Source: Isoetes engelmannii (lineage: Eukaryota > Streptophyta > Lycopodiopsida > Isoetales > Isoetaceae). From it: a stretch of DNA of 21,331 nt. Position numbers and translations under genes: made by a program. The stretch covers positions 1 through 21,331 of the forward strand of contig JAANSK020269714.1 in the NCBI GenBank assembly GCA_011763485.2. Reading direction: 5' to 3'. Shown piece after piece: positions 10,201-21,271 of this stretch (its first letter is position 1; each line of letters starts with the position of its first letter). Below the pieces are notes generated by a model. The model had not been told where the DNA came from and did not search any database. It was given only the letters and a program-made list of their open reading frames with translations.

Positions 10201-13200
10201 GATCAAGTGTAAGATGTCGTCGAAAGTTTGACATCAAATGCAAGCCCGGTCTCCTTGGCAGCATTGCTCAGCTTCGACGCCCGTCGAATTTTAACAGAGC
10301 TTAACCGTATTCGGAGGCATGGGGTAAATCGAAATGTTATTTTAGGGTGCCGTTAAGCAAGCAGTTAGTGTTTAACATAACCAAACTATATCTAAACAGA
10401 GGTTAGACTAATTTTTAAGTTAACTGGCACAATTAAAATTTAACCCCTTCATTTTAACTGAAAACCCTAACAAATTTATATGTGAACCTAATTTAAGTTA
10501 AATTTTAAAATTTACTTAATTTTAACCCTATGTTGTGAACCCATCCTAAGAATCTATGCCGGAAAGTCAGTCCCCTTCCAGGGAGGGGCTACTCTCTAGC
10601 TGGTATTATGGTGGTCACAATTTTCTATATGGAGCAAACATGAGTCCAAGTAAGCCAGGTATTTCCTGATCCATCAAGTAAACCGTATGCAAAACCTGAA
10701 GTTTGATGCCACAGTGTCAATTTACAACCAGTTCAACTACAGGATCCCACCTGATGCCTTCGTCTGGACCTTTCGAACATTCCCACACCCAAAAAACTAC
10801 TGCCATTGAACAGCAAAAGCAGGATGATAGAAAGACATTAACACGACATTTTTTAAACAGGTGCCCATCAAATATAATGGGTCTGCAAGCAGTCAAAGTA
10901 ATAGCTAGCAAATCTATGCACATTAAATCTGCTTGATTGCCTACTTGTCCCATTCCGCTAACTATGCATGTCCTAACCAAATAAACAAAACTTGAAACTA
11001 GAGATAACCTTGTCGGCCCCAATGGTAGGTATTTCGAGCGAGGGACAAAGCAAAATAGAGAAACTAAGTCCAATAATCTCTCATGTGTTTTGTACAATCT
11101 TTGCAGTTCATCGTCAGTCCACTCCTGTTTGGCATTGTCATGTTGCCGCATATCCCTACATCAACAATGCAAGCACACAACTTACAAAAAAACTATCTTG
11201 CATAATGACATTCTTTTTTGAGATAAAAAACTTAGAACATGATGCTGCTATTTCCAAACCACTGATTAAAAGTGAGTTAAGGGATGGAGAATTTGGTAGA
11301 GAATGCATTCCCAAGTCTGAAATTATAATATGTACATGTGAGAAGCTAAGCACTCAAGTCGCGAAGGTTCTTGATAAAGTAAGTGGTCAGTTTAAAGAGA
11401 AATTCAGAAGTGTCTCTCAACAGCTGGAGATTGAAACAAGACGTGCTAAACCGGGATAGAAAATGCACTTTGCGTTATGGTGAAGTGTCAAGAACATTTT
11501 TTTCTTCACCTGACTGGCCTACATAATAAGAGGTAGATGTCATTGCCTTTTAGACATCCAACGTCTTTACAGCAACTCATGAAGTACTACGATCAGAAAT
11601 GTTTATTTCTTCATGAGCTTGCCCAAGAACAATTATGAGCTTGCCCGAGAATGACGCAGCATCAAAACATCTTCAGCTCAAGGAGTATACGCCAAACAGT
11701 TATCGTTCTTTCTTGTTGAAGAATCACAACGGAATGGATTGATAGCCAGCATCCTAAATAAAAGAAAATTTCTTCATTAAAAGGAGTGACTCTAAGAGAG
11801 TAAAGAGGGCAGCAAAACAGGAGCACCAGCAGTGTATTCAGATGCGCAGACTTGTTAAGAAACAAAAGAGTCCCTTTGGTAAGAAACAAAGGACAATCAG
11901 AGCATTCTACGGAGCAGCTAGGACGGCGAATGGAACATCTTCATAGATTAGTTGTTTTTACAAATAGACTTAATTGTCTTGGAGGCTAGCACCCTAATTT
12001 GAAGATCTTAAACTTTGTAGGTTCTTGGTCTCATAGACCCTATGGGTCTTTCGTGGACTTTAACAAATTTTAAGATGTCTTTATCTTGGTTGAGATGGCC
12101 AAGGCCTGATAGACATTATAATAATTAACATGATCTACTGCCCATTGAGCTGTACCTTCCTCTATCTCTCAGGTAATTTGCCGGTCATTCTAATGTCGAA
12201 AAAGGGCAGTCAGTTAGCTTACTTGATCAGTTGATCCTGTGCCTTGTACATTTCATCCAAAACATAGAGCATAGGAGCAAGTATTGAGCTCAGCCCTGTG
12301 CCACTTGCTCCTTGGTCCTCCCCGTTACCAATAAAAGCATCTGTCCATTTATCCATAGTCCCGCCCCTAGCTAATGTGTGAAGAAATTCATAAATTTGCA
12401 GACGATATGGTTCCCCTGACCGTATAGCTATTGTGATGAGGGCCTGTGCAGCAACTACTCGTACCTGCATCCAGATTATTAACATATAAAAATTCAGATT
12501 CTCTTCTTGTTCTCGAGTATCCCTGTAAAACCCCCTTTTTACCTCCCAGCTTCCACTGATGGCACAACGCTGAAGACGTGTCAAAGCACCTACAAGAGTA
12601 GGGTTTCGAGAACTGGCAGCTGCAACCATTTTCTCAGCATCAAGCATCATTAAGGCAGTGCCAGGCGAAGTTTTTGACTCCCACGCATATTCTGCTGCTG
12701 CGTAGTTTGCATTTTCCCCAAGAAACCATACCTAATCATGTATCAAGCTGTCAAAATCCTCGTAAATTTGCGTGCAAGCATCATTAACTAGACATGTAAA
12801 ACCTTTTATAGATATCAAGCTCACCTACATTTCCTTTCCTATCAACACTAAGCTCATTCTGCACAATCAAAACTCTTTATAGAATATAGAAAATACCGCA
12901 GCTTGAACCAGGCGAAGTAAAGCGGCTGCCGCCTTTGGTTCTGAAGCCGATACTCTTTCTGCGAACAAGGATGGCTTCATAGAAGGTGGTGCCGGTGGAG
13001 GCAAATCAAGCACAACAGTAACAGCCTCCAAAGCAGTATGCTTTCCACTTGGACCACAGCCAACCAAACAAGTCTGTGCAAATTGCTCAAGAATTAGAAA
13101 GATTATATTAACATCTACGTGGGTCTATGAGACCAATTATTACAGCAATCATGAACAGCTAGAGCCACATTGCAGTTTCCTAGATATGTGCATAAAAATG

Positions 13201-16200
13201 CAAAAAGAAAAGAAAGAATGAAACGTTGAAAAATGCAAAAAGAAAAGAAAGACTGAAACGTTGAAATTAAGAAACTTTTGTCTTTTTCCTAGCCACTGGC
13301 TCAAAATACGAGGTGATATCAGTCTTGTTTTTTCTTTTAAAAGACTGCTTATGTCTTTTTTTTTGCTGTCCGCTTTTCCAAAACTTTCATGGTTACCCCT
13401 CCTGGAATAGGATTAGATGGCCCAGGTAGAGGGCCTGACTTCTATTTATTACTACTATCACCTCCAATGAGAAAGAAAATGATCTGCCTTTGTGTAGGGT
13501 CCAGTTCTCCCCAAGCATGCTCCTCCAACAGAGTTCTTCTATGATCAGTCATTTGCTGAAGAAATAGAGCACAAATTTTTGTTCATAATCATTCTGGACA
13601 GAAAGTCTCTATTTGAGCCCATTCTTTGTCTCCCATGTTCGTTCTTACATCAAGGCTCCATATAAAGCAGCTGGTCTAATCAAGGTATTGAAGAGTTTTG
13701 CTGGAACATTTTAAAATCCACTTGGAAACATTTTCTTTCTAGCATTGCAAGCGAGGCATATCCTTTTGTGATCCTTGCATATGCTGCAGTTATCATGCTA
13801 AAGATGGGATGCTTAAATTGCACGCTCAAGTATGTAGTATGAGAGGCCACCTCCACTGGCTCTCGGGCTGCAATGCGCAAGCTTGTGACGTGTTGAAAAC
13901 CATCAGTTTGTTTTGTCCAAGTGCGCTCACAATTCCTCAAGTACCAATACATGATGTTGGGAAGATGATACAAGTCCACATACAGAAAGATAGATATGAA
14001 CTCCTCAGCTAAAGCAGACTGTCACCTCCAAGTGCTGATACAAAGCTTTCCAGCTCATCAGTGTACAAACAAAGAGCGTAAAGGATAAGGGGCACCCCTG
14101 TTTGGCCCCTACTTGTGCTGTTTATTTCATCCGACCAGCCTCCAGGTACTTTAGTTCTTCCCATTACATTTTCGTAGAGTGTCAATCAAAACGGCCAATT
14201 CACTTGCTGCGACAATCCCAATTCCAAAAGTATGAAATAGGCATTCCAAGGTACCATATCAAAGGCTTTGCAAAAGCAGCAACACACTTCTGTTTTCATG
14301 ACTTTAACTTCCTCAATGATAGACTGCAAGGTAAAAATATGATCTATTGATGAGAAATTCCACCTGAAACCACCCTGACCCTTTGCTCTAAGGAGATACC
14401 CTGGCCCTTTGCATGTTCACCGATGATAAAGTCTAGGGCGCTTCCATATAATCTTGTCATGACGTGTCCAATCATGATGAGCCGGTAGTAGTTTGGACTC
14501 ATGGGATCTCTGGCCTTCAAGAGTGTCAGTAGAAACTGCTTCACATTATCATTTTGAACTCCCACCACTCCACAAACAAAACGAAAATACAGTGCAAAAC
14601 ATCCTTCTTATGAAATAAGAGGAACAAAACTAGGACAATCAAAACAAATGAGACAACTCCATCTGTCCACACCTGACCATGATAAGATGAAGAATGTAAA
14701 TGCAATGGATTATATGGCCTGAATCTGCTCTTCCAATAAACTAACTTCAGATGTGTCAACTTATGTTACTGAAGGATTTAAGTTTTACAAAGCAGCCTAC
14801 AGGACTATTTTTTCCAAGTAAATAGGGAAAGAAATCACAATGAATTTTATGGCCTGAAGCTGCTCTGTCAAGAGACCAACTTCAGACAGTAGAAAAAAGG
14901 CTCTTGTGGAACAAGTGCTTGAAGCTTTGCAATAAGCAAAAAGATGTAACATCAACCTAAAATTCCTCAGGGAATCCTCACGTGCTACAGCAACATTTAC
15001 AAGAATATTCTTTAGAGTCTTCAAGGCTATCCTTTACAATACTCCTTTACAATATCAGACCTATATTTATATGCCATTATACAGAGGGGCAAAGAATGAT
15101 GGTCAATTCAACAAGAGGACAACAAATCAGATAAAAATTCCCAGGTTATCATCCATGAAGAATAAAACTTGTGAAGCCAAGATTACCTTCCAAAGGATCT
15201 GTAAAACATCTGAATCAATTTTGCCAGGGACCTTTGTTGCAAACAGCCTTGAGATATCTAACAAGGTGACTGCCATTTCTGGAGTGGTCTGCAGCAAGAA
15301 ATGCAGTGACATAAGTTGCATATCATTGAGTGCCAGCAAAATCACAAAGGACTGTATTCAATCCTTCAAGTTGCGACTAGGCATAATGATCTAACATAAT
15401 TGGTGCATGGCAATATACACACTTACGTATGCAATCAACTAACCCTAGTGCTCGTAAACAACAAACCAATTGGGGCTCACAATTGTAACATCAAGAACTA
15501 AGATAAAAAGGATAGGACCAAGGAATTTACCTTAAAACGAGCATGTAAAGTCAGTAGTATCTCATTCAATAAGGATGCTGGCCAAGACTGGTCTGAAAGT
15601 TCCCCTCCTATTATTGCCTTCAATTCATCCACATCCTGATAAGGACTCTGCATCCAAATCATTGCCTTGATTGCTGCTGCTCGGACATAGACGCATTCAC
15701 ATGCCACAGTTGTCCGTACTGCCTCCATTAGGGAAGACAACATGCTTGAAATCGACTCTCGCCCTCCACTTGCTAGAGATGGTAGAGGAGATGCCTTGGC
15801 CTTAATAGAACCTGCATATTCATGGCAAAATTAGCAGTCCATATCTCAGAAGCATATGCCATTTCTTTCAGTTAGTAGCAATCTATATTACAGGGAGCTC
15901 AAATAATATAATGCTATGTAAACAGTGATTGAAAATTTCTAAAGTTGAGGAATTGATCAAATTGTTTCCTCTGGTTTCCATAAGAATTACTGAAACCCAC
16001 ATAAAAAATGGCGCCAGCTCCAAAGGTGTTCATAAGGAGAACAATAAAAGAAAGAATGAAAAGGGCAAACCACCAACTCTACCCAGATAAAGAAGGAATG
16101 AAAATGTCCTAGATATCTGCAGAAGGAAAGAGTAGGAAAGGCCAAAAATTCTCACTTTAGGAGAGTGGCAGCAAGGGGTTCAGCAGGCCTTGCAATACTT

Positions 16201-19200
16201 ATAAACTTGCTGACTTTCTCACCCCTCTCTTGGCCAAGATGCTGCATGTGATTCCAATCCTGCTCAAGATAGAGAAGCAGATTTTAGCACATTTATAGAC
16301 TTCTTAAGAGCTGACCGGGCATGGATGAGACTGCTGAATGGCAAATTTTTTTCTAGGAGACAGATAACTCCCAGGTCAAAATCTTGCCTGGACGGTTAGA
16401 TTGAAAGGCAGTCCCTTACATGTTTCTCTATGTAAACTTCGAAATTGTGCATCTCAATTAAGAAAGGTCAATCGAGAATTTCTTGTTTTCCTGGACCTCT
16501 ATGAATCCTTATCATATCTTCACAAGCAAAAAAAAGGGATTGTTGTTACCGTCAGACACCGTACTATCAACATCAAGATCCACTTTTCCAAAATCAACTC
16601 CTGTGCTGTCTACAAGGCTCTCTGGGTAGCTTTCTTCATTAACAGCCAATCCAAATGCTGCCGCCGCAGCACGACTTTTGCCAATTTCTTGAACAATCCT
16701 CACAGCTGCATGCAGAACAGGCCTCGAGGAGCTTCTAAGAGCAGATTCTAACCTAAAAAGGAATCTGTCAGATATCATAATGAAATGCACCAAAAATAAT
16801 TCATTTATTCTACTTGTTCTTTGAAAATGTAACATCACTTTTGGGAAAGTCTCTATCCCTAGAACCAGGAGTCTTTTGAACGAGCCCCTTGAATTTGCAG
16901 TTAAAGAGGCAAAGATTGCCACAAAGAAGCCATTCGTTCAAGATATTCCACGTCATCCGGTCCTGCCTCACTGCTGCTTCTAGTCGATGGAAAAATGTAG
17001 GTAAAGGAAGCCCATAATTGAATCCATAACATTGGGAAAAAGACTGGTTCTTGAGGCAGTTTCAATTGCCAATATTTTTTGTATAAACTCAAGACTGTAT
17101 GGAACTCCTTCGATCATTTCAATATTGACAGAATTTGTTGTGACCATTTGCATTTGAAACATCCTTACTGCCTTTCTAACTTAAATTTTCAGCAATTCAC
17201 CAGTTTTGGCTTGCATACAACTATGCAAAGGACAAAGCATCAATATATACCTTCTCATAACCAACTTAATCAATGGTTGTGGTCGACGGGGTCTTGGAAG
17301 TGGACGGTCTTTGGGAAGCTTAGAGGCATCTTTGGTTTGATTGCCACTTCTGTTGGAAGCTTCATTTTCCTTGGATTGAAAAGCAGCTGGATCAGGAAAC
17401 TTCAAGATTGCAGAGGTCAAGTGTGCCCAGCCACCTGCTCTGTCTTCAGGCCTGCATCCACAATTCACTGAAGGTGATCCCTCAAGAAAACAGCAGCTGA
17501 AGAAGAGTAAGTGGATACCTGTCCGTAGTGTCAAGTTTTCCTAAAATGCATGTGATTGCTTCAAAACAGACCCTTTCACTGGGGTCCAAAAGCAACTGAT
17601 ACAAGATCGTTGTGAATTGCACCTTCAAGTCTGGCTTTTCTATCACACACAGAGATACAGAAAGGTATCCAATTCAATACTTCCAGAAAGAACCCCATTA
17701 CCCAAGATGTTAGGCATACCATCTAGCACACGTGCTCTTGATAGAACATAACAAAGCCTTGTTAGATAGACACGAGCCAAAACATCATCGGTATGCAAAA
17801 CTTCTTGAAGACTACCTGAAAATTTTGGCAATTGCATTTATTTAAATGACACAGTACTTCTGCATCTAACATATAGACAATACTATTTCAAGATGCATAC
17901 CTCCAGCAAGAGACAACTTCGCTGCATTTGAAGAGCAAAATGTTAATATTGGACTGATATGCAACAATAGAATATTGAGACTCGACCTTCCTACAGACTC
18001 AATTTCCGCAAGCTTTTCCCCTTCTGACGAAGACAATTACCTACAGCCATTGCAACACCATAAGGATCGTGCACGGCCATTTCCGATACCATTGCCAATG
18101 CATGCCTCACTCCAACTGGATCCGCACATGCAATGCTGTCACCAACATAAGGAGTCCCAGAGTTAGTCTGATCTTTCTTCCTCCTTGAAAAATATCGGCA
18201 TATGATTACCATCTTACCCTTGTACTGCACGATGCAGAAATGCAGGATTTCCCTGATCAAGTGGGAGCCTCCTCAAGCTGCTGAGAGCAGCATACTGCAA
18301 ATTACTTCGCAATGCAGACTGCACAACACAGCACTCATATTCATAAGGCTACCCAAGTGGCCTTAACAAAAGTAAACTCTCGGATCAACTAGAAGAACAG
18401 ATACAAAGCCTACTCCTACCCTTGGCATCCAAAGAAAGGTTGTCTTTGTTTCCACCATACCTCCTTATCTACTGTTTGCCTACCAAACATACCCTTTTTC
18501 CTCCTCAGCTTTCCAGCATCTGCAACCTGGAGAGTACTTAGAGGTATTTAGATTCTTTGTGGTTGTGTCTAAAATTCCAGATGTACCTTCAAAAATCGCT
18601 CACTTTATCCAGGATTCCAAAAACAATTTCATACTGCTTGGTCACGACATCAGTACTGTTGCTTGGCAATGATGTTAGGGCCTTCAGTGCTGCAACCCGT
18701 CGCGGATGGACTGCCCAAATGTGACAACTTCTCAGCTTAAGAGTTCATAAAAGCTCATTTTGTTGGGAAAATAAAGCTTCCAATAATGCATGGGGATATA
18801 GAGCAAAATCAAAGGCCAAGAATTTACCCACAGGATCTTCCTTCCCAGCCTCCGTTACAAGCTGATCAATAACACGAGGTAAAACATCTGCTCTGGTGAC
18901 ACCTCCCGCTACACTAAGATCAGCCAATGCATCCCAATTTGGAGTTGGGATGCCTCCACCAGGAGCGATACCTTGAGAATCACCTTCTCCAAGGATGCGG
19001 GCAAGAAAATAGTAAACATAACGTAGTGCCTGCCGGTCTTCGCACTGCTGATGAAGCTGCAGGAACACATAAAAGTCAGCAGTCCTAGACCGTAGCGTTT
19101 ATAAGAGATTGTGGATAAAAAACTTCAAATTTCAATGACAAGAGTGAGAAAGAGGAAAGGGACAATGATACCATGAGAAGTGAAGGAGCCAATGACGGAT

Positions 19201-20897
19201 CAACGGAACTATAAACAGCAAGCTTTGGAAACACATAGTGAACAAGTTGTTTTACTGAGCTTCTCTGCAAATGTCATCACTAGTTAATATCCACGATCTC
19301 CATGGAATGTTTTAAGTATGCAGAAACAATGGCAAGAGGAGACCTGATCTGAAGATGCTGAAAGTTCATGAAGTGATCTTGCTAACTGAGAATATGAAAG
19401 AGGCTGCGGAAACAATAAATGACATTATTAGGTATCATTACATATAGGAGGCAGCCACATCCAATCATGTTAACAGAATTTTCAGCCATTCCTCTGCAAC
19501 TGGGTGCAGCATTCCAGTCAGTGTCTTTTTGCATAAATTGCACCAGCTTGGTACCCAGCAGCAATGTCAATGCAGACTTCCATGGATTGCTGTCAAGGCT
19601 TAAAAAGATTGGCTTGTCATTGGTTAAGAACTTATAAAATGTCTAAATAGTATATCTTGATGCTTATCTAGTTTCAATAGCCAATCAAGTCTAAACTATC
19701 TTTTATGACTCAATCTATTACAACCTGGAATAAGTGTGATTTGCTTGTCCTTAATTAGCAGCATGTATAGTAAAAGAACAGTTAACAATCGGTTCAAACC
19801 AAAATATTTCCCATTAAGTTAGTTATAGTAAGAAAACTTTCTGGCAAATGTTTTTGCAGCTTTTATCAGGACAATAGAAATTTCAGGTTCATGACTGGAA
19901 TATCCAGCAAAGAAATTGTCCAATTCGACCTGAATTATTTGCCCAACAGTGGTATCGGGCTCTCATAACATGAATTTAAAAAAATTATGAAAGGAGAATT
20001 ATGAGCTGTGTATAGTTAAATCCAATTGTTTTATCTTAACTTATGATCGCCGGAAAAAATGGTATACTGAACAAAACTTGTTATTTGCATGCTCTTTGTC
20101 TTTTCAGAATTCTAAGCAATCAGTGTTTTGCCAGACAGTGTAAACGCTCGTTTGTTTATTTCATTCGCTTTTATTAATGTTCCACATCCTCAAGGCACCG
20201 AACAATGGTAGATCCACAAGGTGTAAGCACTTTATTTTAACTCCTTAATGTAATCTCCTAAATACAATACGCTCCTTGTTTTTTCTTCGTTTCTTTTGTA
20301 AATTTCTATGCAGAACATTTGTATGTTTCTGACTGTTAGCAGATGGCCACTGCTGCTATGCTTAATACAATTGCCTGGCTTACATGTCTCAATCCCATAA
20401 CTCATATTTAAGACAGCATGTGACACCGTGTAAAGATGCCTAGTAGATCTAGAATAATAGCATGCTATGAACAGTGGTTACGGTGCTTCACATCCACAAT
20501 GTGTATACTTTCATGGCTTATTGTGAAATCTGAAGAGTCAATCTAACGAGCCATTCCCACAATTCACAATCCAAATACGAAGAGGAGAAACAGTCAAGAA
20601 TAAAAGATCTTCAGCTAAGAACACCGGACTCACCTTCTTTTTCTGTTTCACGGGAGCAATGTTTATGACAGGAGACAAAACTTTGCCAGGTGAAAGCGTG
20701 TCGGAAGAAGGCAGCTGCAGCAGGTTGGGCAAGCTAGTTTTTTTAAATGATTTCCGCCCAGAAAGTATCGTTGTTCCTGATCCAGTGCCACCTCCAGATG
20801 CAGGAGGGAGAGATGTAGCAGAGTTCGCAGATGCGGGGGCAGGATCTGCGGATATGAGGTCCATGAGGGTGGAACTGGAGACCTCCGCCTGCGCCAT
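7201..20897 (-). CDS. TASH3: TASH3, SH3-domain subunit of the TPLATE (TSET) endocytic complex (26 exons, 1215 aa)
   Basis: TASH3 (TSAUCER in TSET terms) is a large subunit of the TPLATE complex, an adaptor at the plasma membrane in clathrin-mediated endocytosis. Its SH3 domain is reported to bind ubiquitin. Exons, 5' to 3': 20634-20897, 19344-19403, 19172-19264, 18828-19056, 18604-18710, 18461-18526, 18218-18318, 18041-18135, 17901-17921, 17702-17815, 17519-17639, 17251-17451, 16550-16752, 15531-15811, 15187-15288, 12897-13073, 12543-12731, 12223-12464, 11009-11155, 8344-8554, 8144-8272, 7859-8005, 7703-7762, 7471-7626, 7349-7408, 7201-7272. All phases agree (3648 nt including TGA). The start context is GCAGCTATGGCG. 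The N-terminal 90 residues are disordered (STLMDLISADPAP). Helical HEAT/ARM-type sequence follows, with family blocks GGGIPTPNWDALAD, RRPQPLIKLVMRR, MLDAEKMVAAASSRNPTL, SGEPYRLQIYEFL and YDDMWAKTLLETS. A serine-rich linker precedes the C-terminal SH3 (about 1160-1213: ALYDF, EELDIEYEVDGWYYV, GLVPVLY). The length is close to Arabidopsis TASH3, about 1200 aa from memory. The gene looks intact. Confidence 0.95.
8555..11008 (-). other. TASH3 intron 19 (2454 nt), AT-rich insertion candidate inside
   Basis: This is the longest intron, between exon 19 and exon 20, with a weak donor (GTTATC) and acceptor CATTAG. No protein-like frame was recognised. At about 10345-10550 is a very AT-rich block bounded by TTAGGGTGCCGTTA and the complement of TTAGGATGGGTTCACA, with a near-perfect palindrome at 10493-10519. 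This might be a small non-autonomous transposon. The rest is unremarkable. Confidence 0.6.
11156..12222 (-). other. TASH3 intron 18 (1067 nt), carrying an antisense LINE tail
   Basis: The donor is AA|GTAAGC and the acceptor ATGTAG. The intron contains the plus-strand LINE 3' fragment annotated separately. Beyond it, at about 11790-11945 on the plus strand, is a basic open stretch (KRVKRAAKQEHQQCIQMRR and onward to a stop near 11945) that I cannot assign. Confidence 0.6.
11340..11640 (+). mobile_element. 3' fragment of a LINE (C-terminal part of ORF2), antisense to TASH3
   Basis: Plus-strand residues SVSQQLEIETRRAKPG (about 11409-11456) resemble the segment VSSHQLEIETGRARG that I recall just before the C-terminal zinc-knuckle-like region of a plant LINE ORF2. 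Further on, QQLMKYYDQKCLFLHELAQE (about 11570-11630) matches the closing part (xxDQRCLGLFLLELQR) of the same protein. The two pieces are separated by decayed sequence with stops. Only the 3' end is present, as expected for a 5'-truncated, target-primed insertion. No clear poly(A) tail or target duplication was found. The family match is from memory. Confidence 0.55.
13196..13265. repeat. 35-bp tandem duplication
   Basis: Two adjacent copies at 13196-13230 and 13231-13265 differ at one base (GAATGAAACG against GACTGAAACG). They lie in TASH3 intron 15, near its 3' end. The high identity suggests a recent duplication. Confidence 0.9.
13480..14620 (-). mobile_element. Decayed LINE (non-LTR retrotransposon) reverse-transcriptase region
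   Basis: Read on the minus strand, the order of a LINE ORF2 reverse transcriptase is clear. It runs ARDPMSPNYYRLIMIGH then RLYGSALDFIIGEHAKGQG (about 14380-14525), GGFRWNFSSIDHIF (about 14325-14375), and QTGVPLIL-like remains of the QGCPLSP box. SIFLYVDLYHL follows at the catalytic box (YVDL at about 13971-13982). Then come TTYLSVQFKHPIFSM and ARITKGYASLAMLERKCF (13730-13840), and LIRPAALYGA (about 13652-13683). The usual FADD or YADD has become YVDL, losing the second aspartate. Several frame changes and stops occur, so it is dead. It matches the type with YRTIMVGH, QAGFRxxHxTxDHIF and LIRPxxLYGxELW. The 5' end and endonuclease are missing, and it lies in the same orientation as the host gene. 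Confidence 0.8.
15812..16549 (-). other. TASH3 intron 13 (738 nt) with a small coding-like block
   Basis: The donor is G|GTAACA and the acceptor TATGCAG. Within it, about 16155-16265 on the minus strand follows a possible acceptor (CTTGAGCAG) and reads DWNHMQHLGQERGEK, then SKFISIARPAEPLAATLLK before a stop. I do not recognise it. The rest shows nothing. Confidence 0.5.
16753..17250 (-). other. TASH3 intron 12 (498 nt) with an unidentified coding-like fragment
   Basis: Inside the intron, minus-strand 16980-17162 is open for 60 codons with ordinary coding composition (VTTNSVNIEMIEGVPYSL, EFIQKILAIETASRTSLF). In a neighbouring frame the sequence continues as SSSEAGPDDVEYLERMASLW (about 16910-16985). 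Remembered TASH3 proteins have no matching segment between the KLVMRR and LESALRSSSRPVLHAA blocks, so it is probably a foreign fragment rather than a missed exon. The family is unknown. Confidence 0.35.
17901..17921 (-). other. 21-nt microexon of TASH3 (exon 9)
   Basis: This exon supplies seven residues (AKLSLAG, first and last codons shared). It is flanked by AATGCAG on the 5' side and GTATGC on the 3' side. Without it the flanking phases still agree, but the aligned segment between VAMAV and SLQEVLH would be seven residues short of the Arabidopsis protein as I recall it. Confidence 0.8.
19404..20633 (-). other. TASH3 intron 1 (1230 nt), nothing recognised
   Basis: A strong donor (AAG|GTGAGT) and acceptor (CCGCAG) bound this first intron. 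It is AT-rich with only short unrelated frames. Long first introns in plants can carry expression-enhancing signals, but I see no specific motif. Confidence 0.7.
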
Positions 20898-21271
20898 AGC
20901 TGCTCCTCTACTGTGAGAGACCAGAATACCCGCGGAGATCTTTCCAACGTGGAATTTTTGCCCAACTTTTGAAAATTTTAATCTAATTTAATTGTATTAA
21001 TCAGGCCATTTAGCCCCCAGGCCCCCTATGGCAAATGTAAGGAATGATATTGATTATTATTTTAAGGTCTAATAGAACCATAACTATTTAGTGTGCCCAA
21101 TTCGTTTTGTATTTGGAAATCGTATTCTGGGTAAGGTTGGGACTATGATTCTTGTATAGTATTGTATTGAAAATGGTATTTTTTGGGCAAATTGAGCAGC
21201 TTAATTGGCTTAAGGAAGAAGTTTCTATACTTGGTCGTTTTTTTTGTGTCTTGTTTTTTTTTTTGGAGCAG
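20898..21271 (-). promoter_or_regulatory. TASH3 5' leader and upstream region
   Basis: This is the sequence upstream of the TASH3 ATG on the minus strand. The first 60 nt are GC-richer and free of upstream ATGs, as expected of a 5' UTR. No clear TATA box stands at a suitable distance; AT-rich DNA begins about 70 nt upstream of the ATG. It is treated as a probable promoter by position only. Confidence 0.4.

Larger units (their letters stand above)
13074..15186 (-). other. TASH3 intron 15 (2113 nt), mostly a LINE remnant
   Basis: The donor is AAG|GTAATC and the acceptor TTTGCACAG. A decayed LINE fills the middle (about 13480-14620) and a 35-bp tandem duplication lies near the 3' end (13196-13265). 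The stretch 14620-15186 shows only short unrecognised frames. Confidence 0.7.

Noticed and set aside
10992-11459. 155-codon plus-strand open frame as an independent gene
   Set aside because: Its first half is antisense to TASH3 exon 19 (11009-11155) and its end matches a LINE C-terminal tail. It is not one protein.
20659-20916. Plus-strand frame opposite TASH3 exon 1
   Set aside because: It is the antisense shadow of a GC-richer coding exon; the minus strand carries the conserved start and residues.
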